The notes below the pieces were generated by a model. That model was not told the origin of the DNA, did not search any database, and worked only from the letters and a program-made list of their open reading frames with translations. 64,000 nucleotides of DNA from Nocardia sp. BSTN01 (GTDB taxonomy: Bacteria; Actinomycetota; Actinomycetes; Mycobacteriales; Mycobacteriaceae): assembly GCF_015354405.1 (NCBI RefSeq), contig NZ_JADKYP010000006.1, forward strand, positions 1-64,000. The letters run 5' to 3'. Below are positions 17,421 through 26,340 of the stretch, piece by piece; within the stretch, counting starts at the first letter, position 1; each line of letters starts with the position of its first letter. The translations under genes and the position numbers were made by a program.

Positions 17421-17693
17421 ATGTCCGACAAGGGAAACATCGCCCGACACGACGCCGTGCTGCACGCGCAGCTGCGGCTGTTCTGTCAACTCATGCTCGG
17501 TTCCGCCGATGCCGCCGACTGCGTAATTCACCAGATGTACCGTCGCGCACGCGATCACCACGACAAGTACGAGAGTTGGCCATCGGAGCGCGTTCACCTC
17601 TTCCGTCTCGCAGCCGAACTCTGCGGGGTCCCTCGAGACGGCCGGACCGGATATTCCGGCCCGGGCGCGGATGGCAGCGGCATGGAAGACTGA
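17421..17693 (+). CDS. Stand-alone sigma-70 region 2-like small protein
   Basis: Ninety residues. LHAQLRLFCQLMLGSADAAD, then the segment ending in HLFRLAAELC, follow the pattern of ECF sigma region 2 (normally LGSxxDAEDxVQExxLRxW then LxRIAxNxC), but key DNA-melting and core-binding positions are changed. It has no region 4. ATG 17421 is 13 bp after the sigma remnant's stop. Either a diverged partner of the lost sigma factor or a regulator in its own right. Confidence 0.5.
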   Translation: MSDKGNIARHDAVLHAQLRLFCQLMLGSADAADCVIHQMYRRARDHHDKYESWPSERVHLFRLAAELCGVPRDGRTGYSGPGADGSGMED

Positions 17694-17705
17694 GCCGAGG
17701 GGTAG

Positions 17706-18602
17706 TCAGGTGGTGGCTTTGGGTGGCGCGGTCCAGTCGCGGATCGCGGCGACGAATTCCTCCGGCGCGTCGGACTCCACGTAGGTGCCCGCGCCCTCGA
17801 TGATCACCGTCTTGTGGTCGGGGAAGGTCGCTTCCAGGCGATCGCGTTCTTGGCGGCGGAAGGCGATGTCCGCGTCACCCCACACGATCAGGGTCGGCAG
17901 GTGCGCCAAGCCGGGGAGGCCGGCTTCGACCTCGGCGAAGAAGGCGCGGCTGGCGAGAACCCGGCCGGGGAGGACGGCAGCGGCGTGGCGCCGCGCGGGT
18001 GTGCCCAGTGCCCGCCGGTAGTGGGTCATCTCGGCCGGGGTCGGTGTCCGCCTGCGGTGGCCGGTGGGGATGAACCCGTTGACGAGCAGGTTGAACTGCC
18101 GGACCAGCCACCGCGCGGGCGCTCCGCCGACGAGGCGACCGAAGGCCTCGAAGTGCAGCACACCGTTGACCGGCCAAGCCCAGGTGTTGGCAAGCACCAG
18201 CCGCTCGAAGACACCGTGTCGCCGCTGCGCGACCGCCAGACCGATCAATCCACCCCAGTCCTGACCGACCAGCGTGATCTCGTCGAGGTCGAGCGCGTCG
18301 ACGAAGCCGGTGACCACGTCGGCGTGTTCCTCGGGCAGGTAACGGTACCCGGGTGCGGCCGTCGACAGCCCGAATCCCGGGTAGTCCAAGGCGATACACC
18401 GGAAGTCCTCGCGCAGCGCGGCGATCACCTCGCGCCACAGAAACGACCACGTGGGGTTGCCGTGCAGGAACAGCAGCGTCGGCCCGGCTCCTTCGTCGAT
18501 GTAATGCACTGTGTGCCCGCCGATTTCGATGAAATGGCTCTCGAACGGGAACAGTTCGTCGTCGACCCAGGCGGGCCGAACGCCCTCGGTGATCTCAGCC
18601 AT
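17706..18602 (-). CDS. Haloalkane dehalogenase-like alpha/beta hydrolase, catalytic His replaced
   Basis: Resembles haloalkane dehalogenases and haloacetate dehalogenases, 298 residues. HGNPTWSFLWR gives the halide-binding Asn49; GQDWGG gives nucleophile Asp115 and Trp116; WGDAD is the second acid region. The base, normally in GxGHxxxED, is replaced: the segment reads EGAGTYVESDAP, with Thr273 where His is expected. The protein may therefore be inactive or use another base. Start ATG 18602; divergent from an HxlR regulator that probably controls it. Confidence 0.82.
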   Translation of the reverse strand: MAEITEGVRPAWVDDELFPFESHFIEIGGHTVHYIDEGAGPTLLFLHGNPTWSFLWREVIAALREDFRCIALDYPGFGLSTAAPGYRYLPEEHADVVTGFVDALDLDEITLVGQDWGGLIGLAVAQRRHGVFERLVLANTWAWPVNGVLHFEAFGRLVGGAPARWLVRQFNLLVNGFIPTGHRRRTPTPAEMTHYRRALGTPARRHAAAVLPGRVLASRAFFAEVEAGLPGLAHLPTLIVWGDADIAFRRQERDRLEATFPDHKTVIIEGAGTYVESDAPEEFVAAIRDWTAPPKATT

Positions 18603-18634
18603 GGCGGCCCTCTCTCGGCTCGGCGCTACGATGG

Positions 18635-18660
18635 ACTTGAGTTTTTCACGCTCACTTGAG
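18635..18660. promoter_or_regulatory. ACTTGAG repeats between hydrolase and hxlR gene
   Basis: Two exact ACTTGAG copies at 18635-18641 and 18654-18660, 19 bp apart, with the second continuing into CTTGAG-AAG-ATCAAG, a near palindrome. This is a plausible HxlR operator overlapping both divergent promoters. Confidence 0.5.
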
Positions 18661-18682
18661 AAGATCAAGCACGAGGGAATTG

Positions 18683-19309
18683 ATGCGTAGTTACGGCCAG
18701 TACTGTGGGCTCGCCCGATCACTCGAAGTCGTCGGCGATCGCTGGAACCTGCTCATCGTCCGCCAGCTCCTCATCGCTCCAGCCCGCTATCGGGAGCTCA
18801 TCGAGGGCCTGCCGGGCATTGCGACCAACCTGCTCGCCGATCGGCTGCGCGACCTCGAGGCGTCCGGCGTGGTCGAGCGACGACTGACCGGGACGGGCAG
18901 CACGGTCGAATATGCGCTCACCGCGTGGGGAGCCGAGCTACGTCAGCCGATCGAGAGCCTGATCCGCTGGTCCACTCCGCTGATGGTCCGTGGCGCCGAG
19001 GGCGATGCCTTCCGCCCCGAATGGCTCGCCCTCGCCGTCCCCGCCCTGCTCGACAACCGAGTCACGCCCCGCCCATCGGCGAGGATCGGCCTCGACATCG
19101 GCGGCCCACTACTCCAGCTGCGCTCCTGCGATGCCGGCTTCCAGGTCGGCCTCCATGACAGTGGTGACCTTGACGCCACTGTCCGCGCGGAGCCCGCCTG
19201 CATGCTCGGCCTCGCCGCCGGCGCCCTCACTCTCGACGACGCCCGCACCCTCGGACTGGTCGAGATCGACGGCCAGGAATCCGTTGTCCGCACCGTCTTC
19301 GCCGCCTGA
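18683..19309 (+). CDS. HxlR-family transcriptional regulator
   Basis: Winged-helix regulator with an HxlR domain at 1-105 (YCGLARSLEVVGDRWNLLIV, then LPGIATNLLADRLRDLEASG) and an extra C-terminal SCP2-like alpha/beta region to 208. ATG 18683 has GAGGGA upstream. Divergent from the dehalogenase-like gene, sharing an 80-bp gap with ACTTGAG repeats. The C-terminal extension may bind a ligand. Confidence 0.88.
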   Translation: MRSYGQYCGLARSLEVVGDRWNLLIVRQLLIAPARYRELIEGLPGIATNLLADRLRDLEASGVVERRLTGTGSTVEYALTAWGAELRQPIESLIRWSTPLMVRGAEGDAFRPEWLALAVPALLDNRVTPRPSARIGLDIGGPLLQLRSCDAGFQVGLHDSGDLDATVRAEPACMLGLAAGALTLDDARTLGLVEIDGQESVVRTVFAA

Positions 19310-19440
19310 CAAATCCCGGCCACGACTCTCATCATCGGCGCCCCGGTCCCGCGAGAACGCCCCATCGCATCAACCAGCGGTGTTCCGGAAGCCGATCGGC
19401 CAACGGAACACCACCCTGCGAGGTTCGGTCCCAGGTCGAA

Positions 19441-19644
19441 ACTGTTCCGGTGGAGCTATTCCGCGAACCGCAGGCAAGCCCGTTCGCGGTGGCGCCGCGG
19501 TTCGGGCCGGTGTCGGCGTACTGGGTCGAGCCCGGTCTGGTGGCGAGGGTGTTCTATCGGGAATTCACCACCACGATGCGGCATCCGAGCTGGGCCGGAT
19601 TGCGCGCAGATCGAGATTTCCGCGATGTCGGGTTGCCCGTCTGA
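19441..19644 (+). pseudogene. C-terminal fragment of ATP-dependent DNA ligase
   Basis: Reads VAPRFGPVSAYWVEPGLVAR, then VFYREFT and RHPSWAGLRADRD, then stop. This is the end of the OB domain of LigC/LigD-type ATP-dependent ligases (pattern WVxPxLVxEVxFxEWT, then RHPSFxGLRxDK). No adenylation domain or Lys-AMP motif lies upstream. A leftover of a deleted ligase gene. Confidence 0.7.
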
Positions 19645-19857
19645 CCGCTCCACCCGGTTCGCCTGGCGGCGTTTGGTTTGTCACTGCAGGACAGGATCAG
19701 GGACCGTGGGCGGACCGATCCCGGTGTCAGTGACCGCGTCAGGTCGCCGTCAGCGTGCTGTCAGCCAGGCCGGACACAGTAGGCACATCGAACACAGACA
19801 GCCCAGGCCATCGAACCAGCCGGGGAACTGCCACAACAGATTTCGAAGGAGCCAACT

Positions 19858-20259
19858 ATGTCCGCTACTCTCGCCCTGACCGCCCAGGACCAGCTCACCG
19901 TGCGCACCGCCGCCTACGGCGCGGTCTGTCTGCTGGCCGCCGGATCGAGCAAGCCCCACAAGGCCGCCACCGCGGGATCGACGGCGCTGCTGACGGCGAC
20001 CGGAACAGTCGGACATGTCCTCGCCGTGAAGTCGAAGGACATCGCACTGGCGGGCAAGTCGGTCGCCGAGCTCGCCGATCAGGTTCTGCCCGCTCTGGCG
20101 GCCGCGGTCGCGCTGCTCGAACAGTCCGATCCCGCCGAGGCCGACAACTTCCGCACCACCGTGCAGGTCGCGATCGAGGCCGCCACCGCCGACGTCCGCC
20201 CCAGCCCGGTCACCACCGAGATGATCCGCAAGATCACCGCCGCCATGCACACCGCATAA
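19858..20259 (+). CDS. Conserved hypothetical protein
   Basis: Alanine-rich protein of 133 residues, probably all helical (AAYGAVCLLAAGSSKP near 18, ELADQVLPALAAAVALLE near 75), no signal peptide. The start ATG has AAGGAG about 8 bp upstream and GC3 is strongly coding. I do not recognise a named family. Isolated between remnants and a gene-poor stretch. Confidence 0.7.
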   Translation: MSATLALTAQDQLTVRTAAYGAVCLLAAGSSKPHKAATAGSTALLTATGTVGHVLAVKSKDIALAGKSVAELADQVLPALAAAVALLEQSDPAEADNFRTTVQVAIEAATADVRPSPVTTEMIRKITAAMHTA

Positions 20260-20654
20260 ACCGCTACGGCCCCCGCACCAGCGGACACCGGGCCGCCAGT
20301 TCGCGAGACGTGAGGTCTGAGGCTGGCGGCGAGCCTGTCGCGCAGCTGCTGCTCGTCGCGGATCGGGAGCTTCCGCCAGGCGTCGTCGCCGAGCATGGTG
20401 CATCATCGCGGGCTATCGTTTCGGCGAATCCACAACTCGGGGAAGAGGTTTGGTCCGCTGCACGGCTGAAGCCTGAACAGCCGATATGGAGGACATCGAA
20501 CTCGGGCCCGAGGTCATCGAGTTCGGCTTCTGTTCCGGTCTACGGGTTGCCAGTTGTCGTCGAACATCATGGGCCCCATCGTTCCTCGTGACGGGGCGAT
20601 GCACAGCGCATCCTCCAGGCCGGCCTCGCGGTACACGGGCGGCGACCGCGGCGG
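20260..20654. other. Gene-poor stretch
   Basis: No supported gene. On the minus strand, near 20615-20530, a short open stretch reads VYREAGLEDALCIAPSRG, then MGPMMFDDNWQ; it looks coding but has no recognised relative, and may be a remnant. Confidence 0.3.
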
Positions 20655-21086
20655 TCAGCCGTGCATGACGACCTCGAGACGGGAAGCGTCGGGGAAGTGG
20701 GTACTGAGCGTGGTCAGCTCGATCGCGATCCGTCCCGGACCTGGGGCGAAGGATATCGAGTTGGTCTCGTTGTGGAACATGTGCCGGGACACGCTACCCA
20801 CCCCACCGCTGTCCACATTGCGCCAGTTGACGACCGCGACCAGCGACGACCCGCATCCGGCGCTGCCGGTGCCGGCGATGTCGTCGGTCTGGTAGCCGAT
20901 AAAGACCTGGTTGCTGTCATCGAAGATGTTGGCCTTGGCGTTGATGGTTGTCGCGCAGGGGCCGCCATCGAACTGTGCAGTCAGTGTCGGCATACCGGTG
21001 TGGGACTCGGCTGATGCCGGCGTGGCCTGGACCAGAAGAGCGCTACCGACGGCAGCGAGGATGGAAACGAAGGAAGGAGCGTGCAT
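20655..21086 (-). CDS. Small secreted protein
   Basis: Exported protein of 143 residues: signal peptide with hydrophobic core FVSILAAVGSALLV and a probable cut after TPASA. The mature part of about 115 residues is beta-rich with two Cys (GGPCAT, SAGCGSS) that could pair. No family recognised. ATG 21086 has GGAC-rich upstream sequence but no strong ribosome-binding site. Flanked by gene-poor DNA on both sides. Confidence 0.65.
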   Translation of the reverse strand: MHAPSFVSILAAVGSALLVQATPASAESHTGMPTLTAQFDGGPCATTINAKANIFDDSNQVFIGYQTDDIAGTGSAGCGSSLVAVVNWRNVDSGGVGSVSRHMFHNETNSISFAPGPGRIAIELTTLSTHFPDASRLEVVMHG

Positions 21087-22119
21087 GGTGTCCTCTCGCA
21101 GTTCAGGGCCTACACGCTATCGACACACGGGTTCAGGTTCCAGGGACCACACCACCCTCGAGTCCTACTCTGACCCCCGGTAGGCGTCGGCGCAACCGTG
21201 CATCTTCTGGTGCAGCCCAGGATGTCTCGGTCGGTGCGTCAGATTGGGGTACACGGTCCAGGTTCGGCCGCCGTGGCGTGGCCTAAGCGACCCGATCCGC
21301 TCCACACACTGCCCGTTACGAAGCACCTGGAGCTCCACCGTCAGCGGATTCGAACCGATGCTGGCGGCGCGCAGCAGCATCGCGATCAGATGGCAGGCAT
21401 GCCAGCACTGCGGCATCCCCTCCTCCGTCCGGTTCGGGTCGCCCACCCTCACGTCGAGGTCGCCAACCCGAGCACACGCTCCTCATGACGACCGGCCAGT
21501 AGATTCGCCGCCGGCCACTCCTTCACCAGCCTGTCCCACCGGCCCCCGCACCCTCGCAGACCGCAGTCGAGTCTTCGTTTTCGGCTTGCGCCCCTTCGAT
21601 TTCGGCATCCCGAATGCCCCTCATGCCAGTAGTGTTGTGCGACAACGGTATCCGTAGAACCAGCGGTGTATGCATTGATTGGCCGTACCCTAGCCGGAGT
21701 CAAAGCCATGGTCCCCAGCGCCGGGTCTCGCCTACGGTCCGCTTCCCTCTACTACCGTCGTCGGATTCGCCCCAGCAGCTGTGAGTTGGGCGAAGAACTC
21801 GATGAGGTATGGAACGTAGGCGTGTGCGCTGCCGCTGGCCTTCGCCTCATCTGCGAGCGCGCCGAGGGCCCGCGCCGGCCACCGCCGCGGCTGGAGTGCC
21901 GGCGCGTCGGCCCCGCACGCCTGTCCAACATCGACGGACTTCGGGACCGGAATCTTTCCTGGGCGGAGTGGACGCCGAAAACCGCTGGTACGCAGCGCGT
22001 TTTCGCGCGTGGGAATCGTGTGGACGGCGGCTGGATCTACTCTCGTCGCGTCGATCGAGCTGCCGCTGCGTCCCCGAATTCCGCGCCCGGACCCAGCGGC
22101 CGGATACGAGGAGTTCGCG
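21087..22119. other. Gene-poor 1-kb stretch with possible remnants
   Basis: No intact gene is supported. The clearest coding-like piece is on the minus strand, about 21945 down to a TAG at 21732-21734: GALADEAKASGSAHAYVPYL, then IEFFAQLTAAGANPTTVV. It lacks a start and looks like the C-terminal end of a lost enzyme whose family I cannot name. Scattered short open frames in 21165-21709 have no family resemblance. Confidence 0.35.
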
Positions 22120-23151
22120 GTGACCCGAGGCGATGTTCATCTGTGTGGAAGTGTGCCGCTGCCGAATGCGGAGGCCGTGTTCGATACCGCCGCGCGGCGG
22201 CTGGGACCGTGGCTCAGCCGCATACCCGACGGTGAGACCGGCGAGCGGGACAACTTCACGGTCTGGCAGTTGCCGCGCATGGGCGCGCATCCGGATCTGG
22301 AGACGGTGCCGCCGCCGAGCCCGGAATACGGGCCCAGTGAGCGGGTGCGGCCCAAACCGGGCGTGGATCCCGCATCGATCGATTTCGGTGAGCTGGGTTA
22401 CGCGCAGGCAGCGCTCGAGTCCTGGGGTGTGTTCCGCAAGCTGCGCGAACGCGGCGACATCGATGCCGGGGTGCGGTTCCAGGTCTGCCTGCCCACTCCG
22501 ATCTCGGTGGTGGGCGCCTTCGTCGGCGATCCGCAGGACATTCTCGAACAGCGCTACGAGGCGGCTCTGCTCGCCGAACTCGGCCGCATCGCCGCGGAGA
22601 TCCCGCACACCGATCTGGCGGTGCAGTGGGATTGCCCCGTCGAGTTCGCCATCTTCGAGGGGGTGTTCCCGTCGTGGTTCGGCGCCGACGACGACACTCG
22701 GCTGAGTGAGATCGTCGCCCGGCTGGTGCGCCTCGGCGCGGCGGTGCCCGGAAACATCGAACTCGGATATCACTTGTGCTACGGCGATTTCGGGCATCGT
22801 CATTTCGCCGAGCCCGCCGACACCGGTCGCATGGTGGCGGTGTTGTCCGGTGTGCTGGCGGCACTGCCGCGCCGGGTCGATTGGGTGCATATGCCGGTTC
22901 CGCGCTCGCGCGCCGACGGCGAGTACTTCGCACCGCTGGCCGAGCTGCACCTGCCGCCGCAGACCCGGCTGTACCTCGGACTGGTGCACGCCACCGACGG
23001 CCGCGACGGGGCCCTGCGCCGCATCCGCGGCGCCCGGGAAATCGTCGATGGCTTCGGTATCGCCACCGAATGCGGATTCGGCCGCCGGCCCGCCGAACAC
23101 ATCCCGGATCTGTTGGATCTGCATGCCGAACTGGCGGCCATGCTGTCGTGA
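22120..23151 (+). CDS. MetE/uroporphyrinogen decarboxylase-like TIM-barrel protein
   Basis: About 343 residues from GTG 22120, which has GAGGAG 6 bp upstream. Segments such as HLCGSVPLPNAEAVF, LSRIPDGETGER, AVQWDCPVEFAIFEG, LGYHLCYGDFGH, LYLGLVHATDG and ATECGFGRRP mirror the layout of cobalamin-independent methionine synthase C-terminal domains: repeated strand-end His/Cys/Glu residues around a barrel. The zinc ligands cannot be assigned with certainty. Role unknown, possibly a methyltransferase. Confidence 0.65.
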   Translation: MTRGDVHLCGSVPLPNAEAVFDTAARRLGPWLSRIPDGETGERDNFTVWQLPRMGAHPDLETVPPPSPEYGPSERVRPKPGVDPASIDFGELGYAQAALESWGVFRKLRERGDIDAGVRFQVCLPTPISVVGAFVGDPQDILEQRYEAALLAELGRIAAEIPHTDLAVQWDCPVEFAIFEGVFPSWFGADDDTRLSEIVARLVRLGAAVPGNIELGYHLCYGDFGHRHFAEPADTGRMVAVLSGVLAALPRRVDWVHMPVPRSRADGEYFAPLAELHLPPQTRLYLGLVHATDGRDGALRRIRGAREIVDGFGIATECGFGRRPAEHIPDLLDLHAELAAMLS

Positions 23152-23358
23152 AACCGGTGAACTCGGAGTGGACGGTGAAGGGGACCTGCTGGCCAATCGG
23201 CTGACAGCGGGATGCCCCGCCTGGGTCGTGGTCGGCGAGTTGGCAGCGACACGCGCAACCTCTTGTAATGCTGCCGGTGATCGGCCGAATCACTTTGCGG
23301 TCGTTGATGTTCGAAAGGAATCTCTGGGGAAGTTCGCAAATGGTTCGGCGTTGCGCTG

Positions 23359-23664
23359 ATGAGTGTGGCTGCTACTCGAGCGCTGTGCGGGACAGCGAAC
23401 GCGGCCCCGCTGGGTATCGCCTCGGGCTCTGCTGGGAGCGGTTCGAGTGATGGTTCCAGCGGCGGAGGCACACTGTGCAACGACGGCACCTCGAGTCCGG
23501 GCACCGGCGCCGGGACATGTTCGCACCACGGTGGTGAGGCGAGAACGAGGGGCATGTTCACCACGGCGGCGGCCACGGTCACCGGTAGACGCGAATCCGG
23601 TGCCGCTGTAGGTCTCGTGTGGGTGCGGGCGGGGAGATCGCTGCCGACTACCTCATGCGGCTGA
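23359..23664 (+). CDS. Small secreted DUF3761-like protein
   Basis: Short signal-peptide-like N-terminus ending in GTANAAP, a Gly/Ser linker, then LCNDGTSS followed by GTCSHHGG, the Cys-His signature of DUF3761 proteins (normally CxDGTxS then GxCSHHGGVA). After that motif the sequence diverges and runs on about 40 residues, so the 3' end may be frameshifted. The start is uncertain because the coding pattern extends slightly upstream without a start codon. Function unknown. Confidence 0.45.
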   Translation: MSVAATRALCGTANAAPLGIASGSAGSGSSDGSSGGGTLCNDGTSSPGTGAGTCSHHGGEARTRGMFTTAAATVTGRRESGAAVGLVWVRAGRSLPTTSCG

Positions 23665-23857
23665 TCCGGCCTGCCGGGCCCGGGAGGCCGCACCAGCGTG
23701 GATGCACTCTGCCAGCTCGCGCGGCGGCGGGTCGGGTATTCGCTACTCGCTACCGTCCAGCCCGGGTTGCGCGGCCGGGCCGGTGTCCAGTAGTTGCACA
23801 GTGAGCCATGGCGGAATGTGCGCCGACGGCCTTGGGTTCGCCTGTTGGCCAGGCCGA

Positions 23858-24226
23858 CTAGCCCCAGTTGGTAGCGAGGGTGAGGCAGAACGGGTGGCCG
23901 CTGGGATCGAGCAGCACCCGCCAGCTCTCACCGGGCTGAAACTCCGGCACCGTGGCACCCAGTTCGACCAGTTGTTTACTGGCGATCTCGAGGTCGTCGA
24001 CCGCCAAATCCAGATGGAACTGTTTGCTGCCATTCTCGTTCGGCCAGGTCGGCGCCTGATAGTCCGGGATAGTGCCGAATCCGAGCGCGTGATCCGGACC
24101 AGTGAGCATGGCGTACTCGTCCTGCGCGTGTGTGATTTTCCAACCGAGCGCCGCCGCCCAGAACTCCGCGTCTCGCCGCGCGTCGGCACTGTCCAGAGTG
24201 AGCATTTTCAACGTGGCAACCGCCAT
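23858..24226 (-). CDS. VOC / glyoxalase-like protein
   Basis: Vicinal-oxygen-chelate protein of 122 residues with two beta-alpha-beta-beta-beta halves: LTLDSADARRDAEFWAAALG at the start and FHLDLAVDDLEIASKQLVEL in the second half, ending in LLDPSGHPFCLTL. This fits the Glyoxalase_6-type group often annotated as bleomycin resistance or dioxygenase superfamily. Metal ligands are incomplete, so catalysis is uncertain. Monocistronic. Confidence 0.83.
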   Translation of the reverse strand: MAVATLKMLTLDSADARRDAEFWAAALGWKITHAQDEYAMLTGPDHALGFGTIPDYQAPTWPNENGSKQFHLDLAVDDLEIASKQLVELGATVPEFQPGESWRVLLDPSGHPFCLTLATNWG

Positions 24227-24662
24227 GGGTTTTTCCTCTCCGCTACATGATTACTGTCATCAGCCTGCAACACCGACTCCGCACGCGATTGGAGAAACGC
24301 GACACCGGCCCTGCCCGAGATCGGCGGCCGTAAGCGGGTTCGCCGAGGCCCACGCGCCGAAGGTGACGCCGTCGCGACGTCCGCGGGCGAGGAAACGGTT
24401 AACCCCATATGTCACCTCCGGCTCGACGGTGGATCTTGCACAGCGCGGTGGGAACTATTCCGGCCGTTCCGATTCGCCGGGTCTGCTCGCCGCTTGCCTG
24501 ATAGCCGTAGTTGTCCGCTGCCATATACCGAGATGCGGCGAACGAGTACCGGGCGGAGGCCCGCCGCCACGGCCTGCTCCCCGACGACGAATAGCCGCTA
24601 GTCAACTCGCTCAACCGAACTAGAGCGTAGGTTGAGTCGACGACGAAGGTGGGAGGAACACA
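24227..24662. other. Intergenic stretch without supported gene
   Basis: No convincing gene in 436 bp. A short plus-strand frame ending near 24594 reads YRDAANEYRAEARRHGLLPD and may be a remnant. The last 30 bp carry GGTGGGAGG, the ribosome-binding site of the next gene. Confidence 0.35.
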
Positions 24663-25565
24663 TTGCGGAACCTGTGCGCTGCCGCTGCGATCGTTGCGGT
24701 CATCTGCTCGGCGGCGCCAGCAGCACAGGCGGCGCCGGTGCCGATTTGTGGTGGCTGGCAAGCCGATACCGTGGCCTCAGGTCTGCAGCAGCTGGAGAAT
24801 CTGGCACCCGATGGTCACCGCGGCTTCTACGTCTCCGGCGAATCACGCCTCTACCACATCGACGAGGCCGGACAGGTGCGCACCGTCCTCGATGATCTGC
24901 CGGTGCCGCGCGGTGTGCAGGTCGACGGCACGGACCTCTATCTGGCGACCGGTCGCGACGGCGCCGTCTCCCGATACGACATCCCTACCGGTCGCCTCAC
25001 CACGCTCGCCACGATGACCGTCCCGAACGGATTGCTGCGCCTGCCCGACGGGGACATCCTCACCACATGGGTCGGCACCGACATCGGCGTTCCCGACACC
25101 GGTGTCTCGCGGTACCACCGCGACACCGCCACCGTGCAGCCGAACTGGTCACCGGTCCCGCGATCGGAAGGGCTGGCCCTGAGCCCGGACCACCAATTCG
25201 TCTACACCGACGACCTTTTCACCGGCCAGATCATCCGCATCCCCCTCGCCGCACCCGACCAATGGACCGTGGCCGCGACAGTCTCTGGCGGACTGCCCGG
25301 ACTCGACGATCTCACCGTGTCACGCTCAGGCGACCTCTATGCCGCCGCGCACCTGACCGGACTCATCTACCGGGTCGACCCCAACACCGGAGCCATGTGC
25401 ACGATCGATACCGGACTACCAGCCGGATGGGACGGCCCCAGTTCGGTACGGATCGCTCCCGACGGTGACCACTGGGCCCTGTACGTGAGCGGATTCGACG
25501 GCACACTGCGCCGGCTGCGCCCCCCAGCAGACACTGACCTGAAACCGGTACTCGTCCCGAACTGA
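24663..25565 (+). CDS. Secreted SMP-30/gluconolactonase-like beta-propeller
   Basis: Exported protein of 300 residues: signal peptide (core AAAAIVAVICSAAPAA, cut near AQA) and a six-bladed propeller with repeated GxxLYxxxx strands such as LYHIDEAGQVRTV, LYLATGRDGAVSRYD, LYAAAHLTGLIYRVDP and LYVSGFDGTLRRL. It resembles SMP-30/LRE family lactonases, but the metal ligands are not all evident, so it may be a binding protein. Starts with TTG after GGTGGGAGG. Transcribed alone. Confidence 0.78.
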   Translation: MRNLCAAAAIVAVICSAAPAAQAAPVPICGGWQADTVASGLQQLENLAPDGHRGFYVSGESRLYHIDEAGQVRTVLDDLPVPRGVQVDGTDLYLATGRDGAVSRYDIPTGRLTTLATMTVPNGLLRLPDGDILTTWVGTDIGVPDTGVSRYHRDTATVQPNWSPVPRSEGLALSPDHQFVYTDDLFTGQIIRIPLAAPDQWTVAATVSGGLPGLDDLTVSRSGDLYAAAHLTGLIYRVDPNTGAMCTIDTGLPAGWDGPSSVRIAPDGDHWALYVSGFDGTLRRLRPPADTDLKPVLVPN

Positions 25566-25778
25566 TCCGAGTGGTCCGCTTGGGTGCTTCTCCGCTTCGA
25601 CGACAGGAGCGGTCGAGGCGCTGAACCGCGTCTGTCGCCAATCGTCGTCGGCACGGATTCGTGAGCGGGCAGCCGCCTGCCCTGCGTATCGACTCGTCGG
25701 CTGGACTGTGGGTGCTTCGAAGTGTCGCGACTCCTCGTGTCGAACTCGTCCAAGGTGTAACCGATCCTGGCATTGAAA

Positions 25779-25833
25779 AGCTACAGCATCTGTAGCTACA
25801 GTGATCAAGCCTTAAGTTACAGAAGCTGTAGCT
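25779..25833. promoter_or_regulatory. Two TetR-type operators upstream of SRPBCC gene
   Basis: 25779-25797 is a perfect palindrome, AGCTACAG-CAT-CTGTAGCT. 25815-25833 is AGTTACAG-AAG-CTGTAGCT with one mismatch. Centres are 36 bp apart, 59 bp before the SRPBCC start. The same half-sites occur between the flavin monooxygenase and TetR genes at 32371-32402, so both promoters probably answer to that TetR protein. Confidence 0.7.
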
Positions 25834-25891
25834 TTTGCGGTGACCTGGCCGCGAAACTTCAGCGCCCTCTCGTCTCGAGCAAGGAGATCCG

Positions 25892-26323
25892 ATGTCCCGT
25901 GTCCTCGCCACCGCCGAAGCGGTGATCGCCGCCCCACGCCAGGCCGTCTACGAATTCTTCGTCGACCGCGAACGTGGCAACGGCCAACTGCCCCTGGGAT
26001 TCACGCTCGTCCGGCCCGGCGGCACAGAACGGGCCGGAGTCGGTGCGCGCTACCGCTTCGGGATCGGCAAGCTCGGACCGGTCGAAGAAACCATCGAACT
26101 GGTTCCCGCCCAGCGCATGCGCTACGAAGTCATCTCCGGTATGCCGGTTCGCCGGCATACCGGCACCATTTCCTTCGCCGACGCACCTACCGGCGGCACC
26201 ACGGTCACCTATCAGATGGAATCGGAGCCCTCACTGCCCGCGCCCGCCGCCCTCGTCGAACCCGCCCTGCGCCTGCTGATCACCCGCTTTCTGCGGGCTG
26301 CGGACAAAACACTCACCACCTAG
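25892..26323 (+). CDS. SRPBCC family protein in TetR regulon
   Basis: START-like protein of 143 residues: ATAEAVIAAPRQAVYEFFVD at the start, GVGARYRFGIGKLGPVEE in the sheet, and the long C-terminal helix PALRLLITRFLRAADKTL. Such proteins bind or cyclise hydrophobic ligands. ATG follows AAGGAG. It is 17 bp before the epoxide-hydrolase-like gene, forming a two-gene operon under the twin palindromes. A role in handling the hydrophobic substrate of the regulon is inferred. Confidence 0.85.
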   Translation: MSRVLATAEAVIAAPRQAVYEFFVDRERGNGQLPLGFTLVRPGGTERAGVGARYRFGIGKLGPVEETIELVPAQRMRYEVISGMPVRRHTGTISFADAPTGGTTVTYQMESEPSLPAPAALVEPALRLLITRFLRAADKTLTT

Positions 26324-26340
26324 CCGAAGGAAGGATTCGC

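Noticed and set aside
21165-21709. Overlapping short frames suggesting a transposase fragment
   Set aside because: No DDE or serine-recombinase motif and no terminal repeats could be seen.
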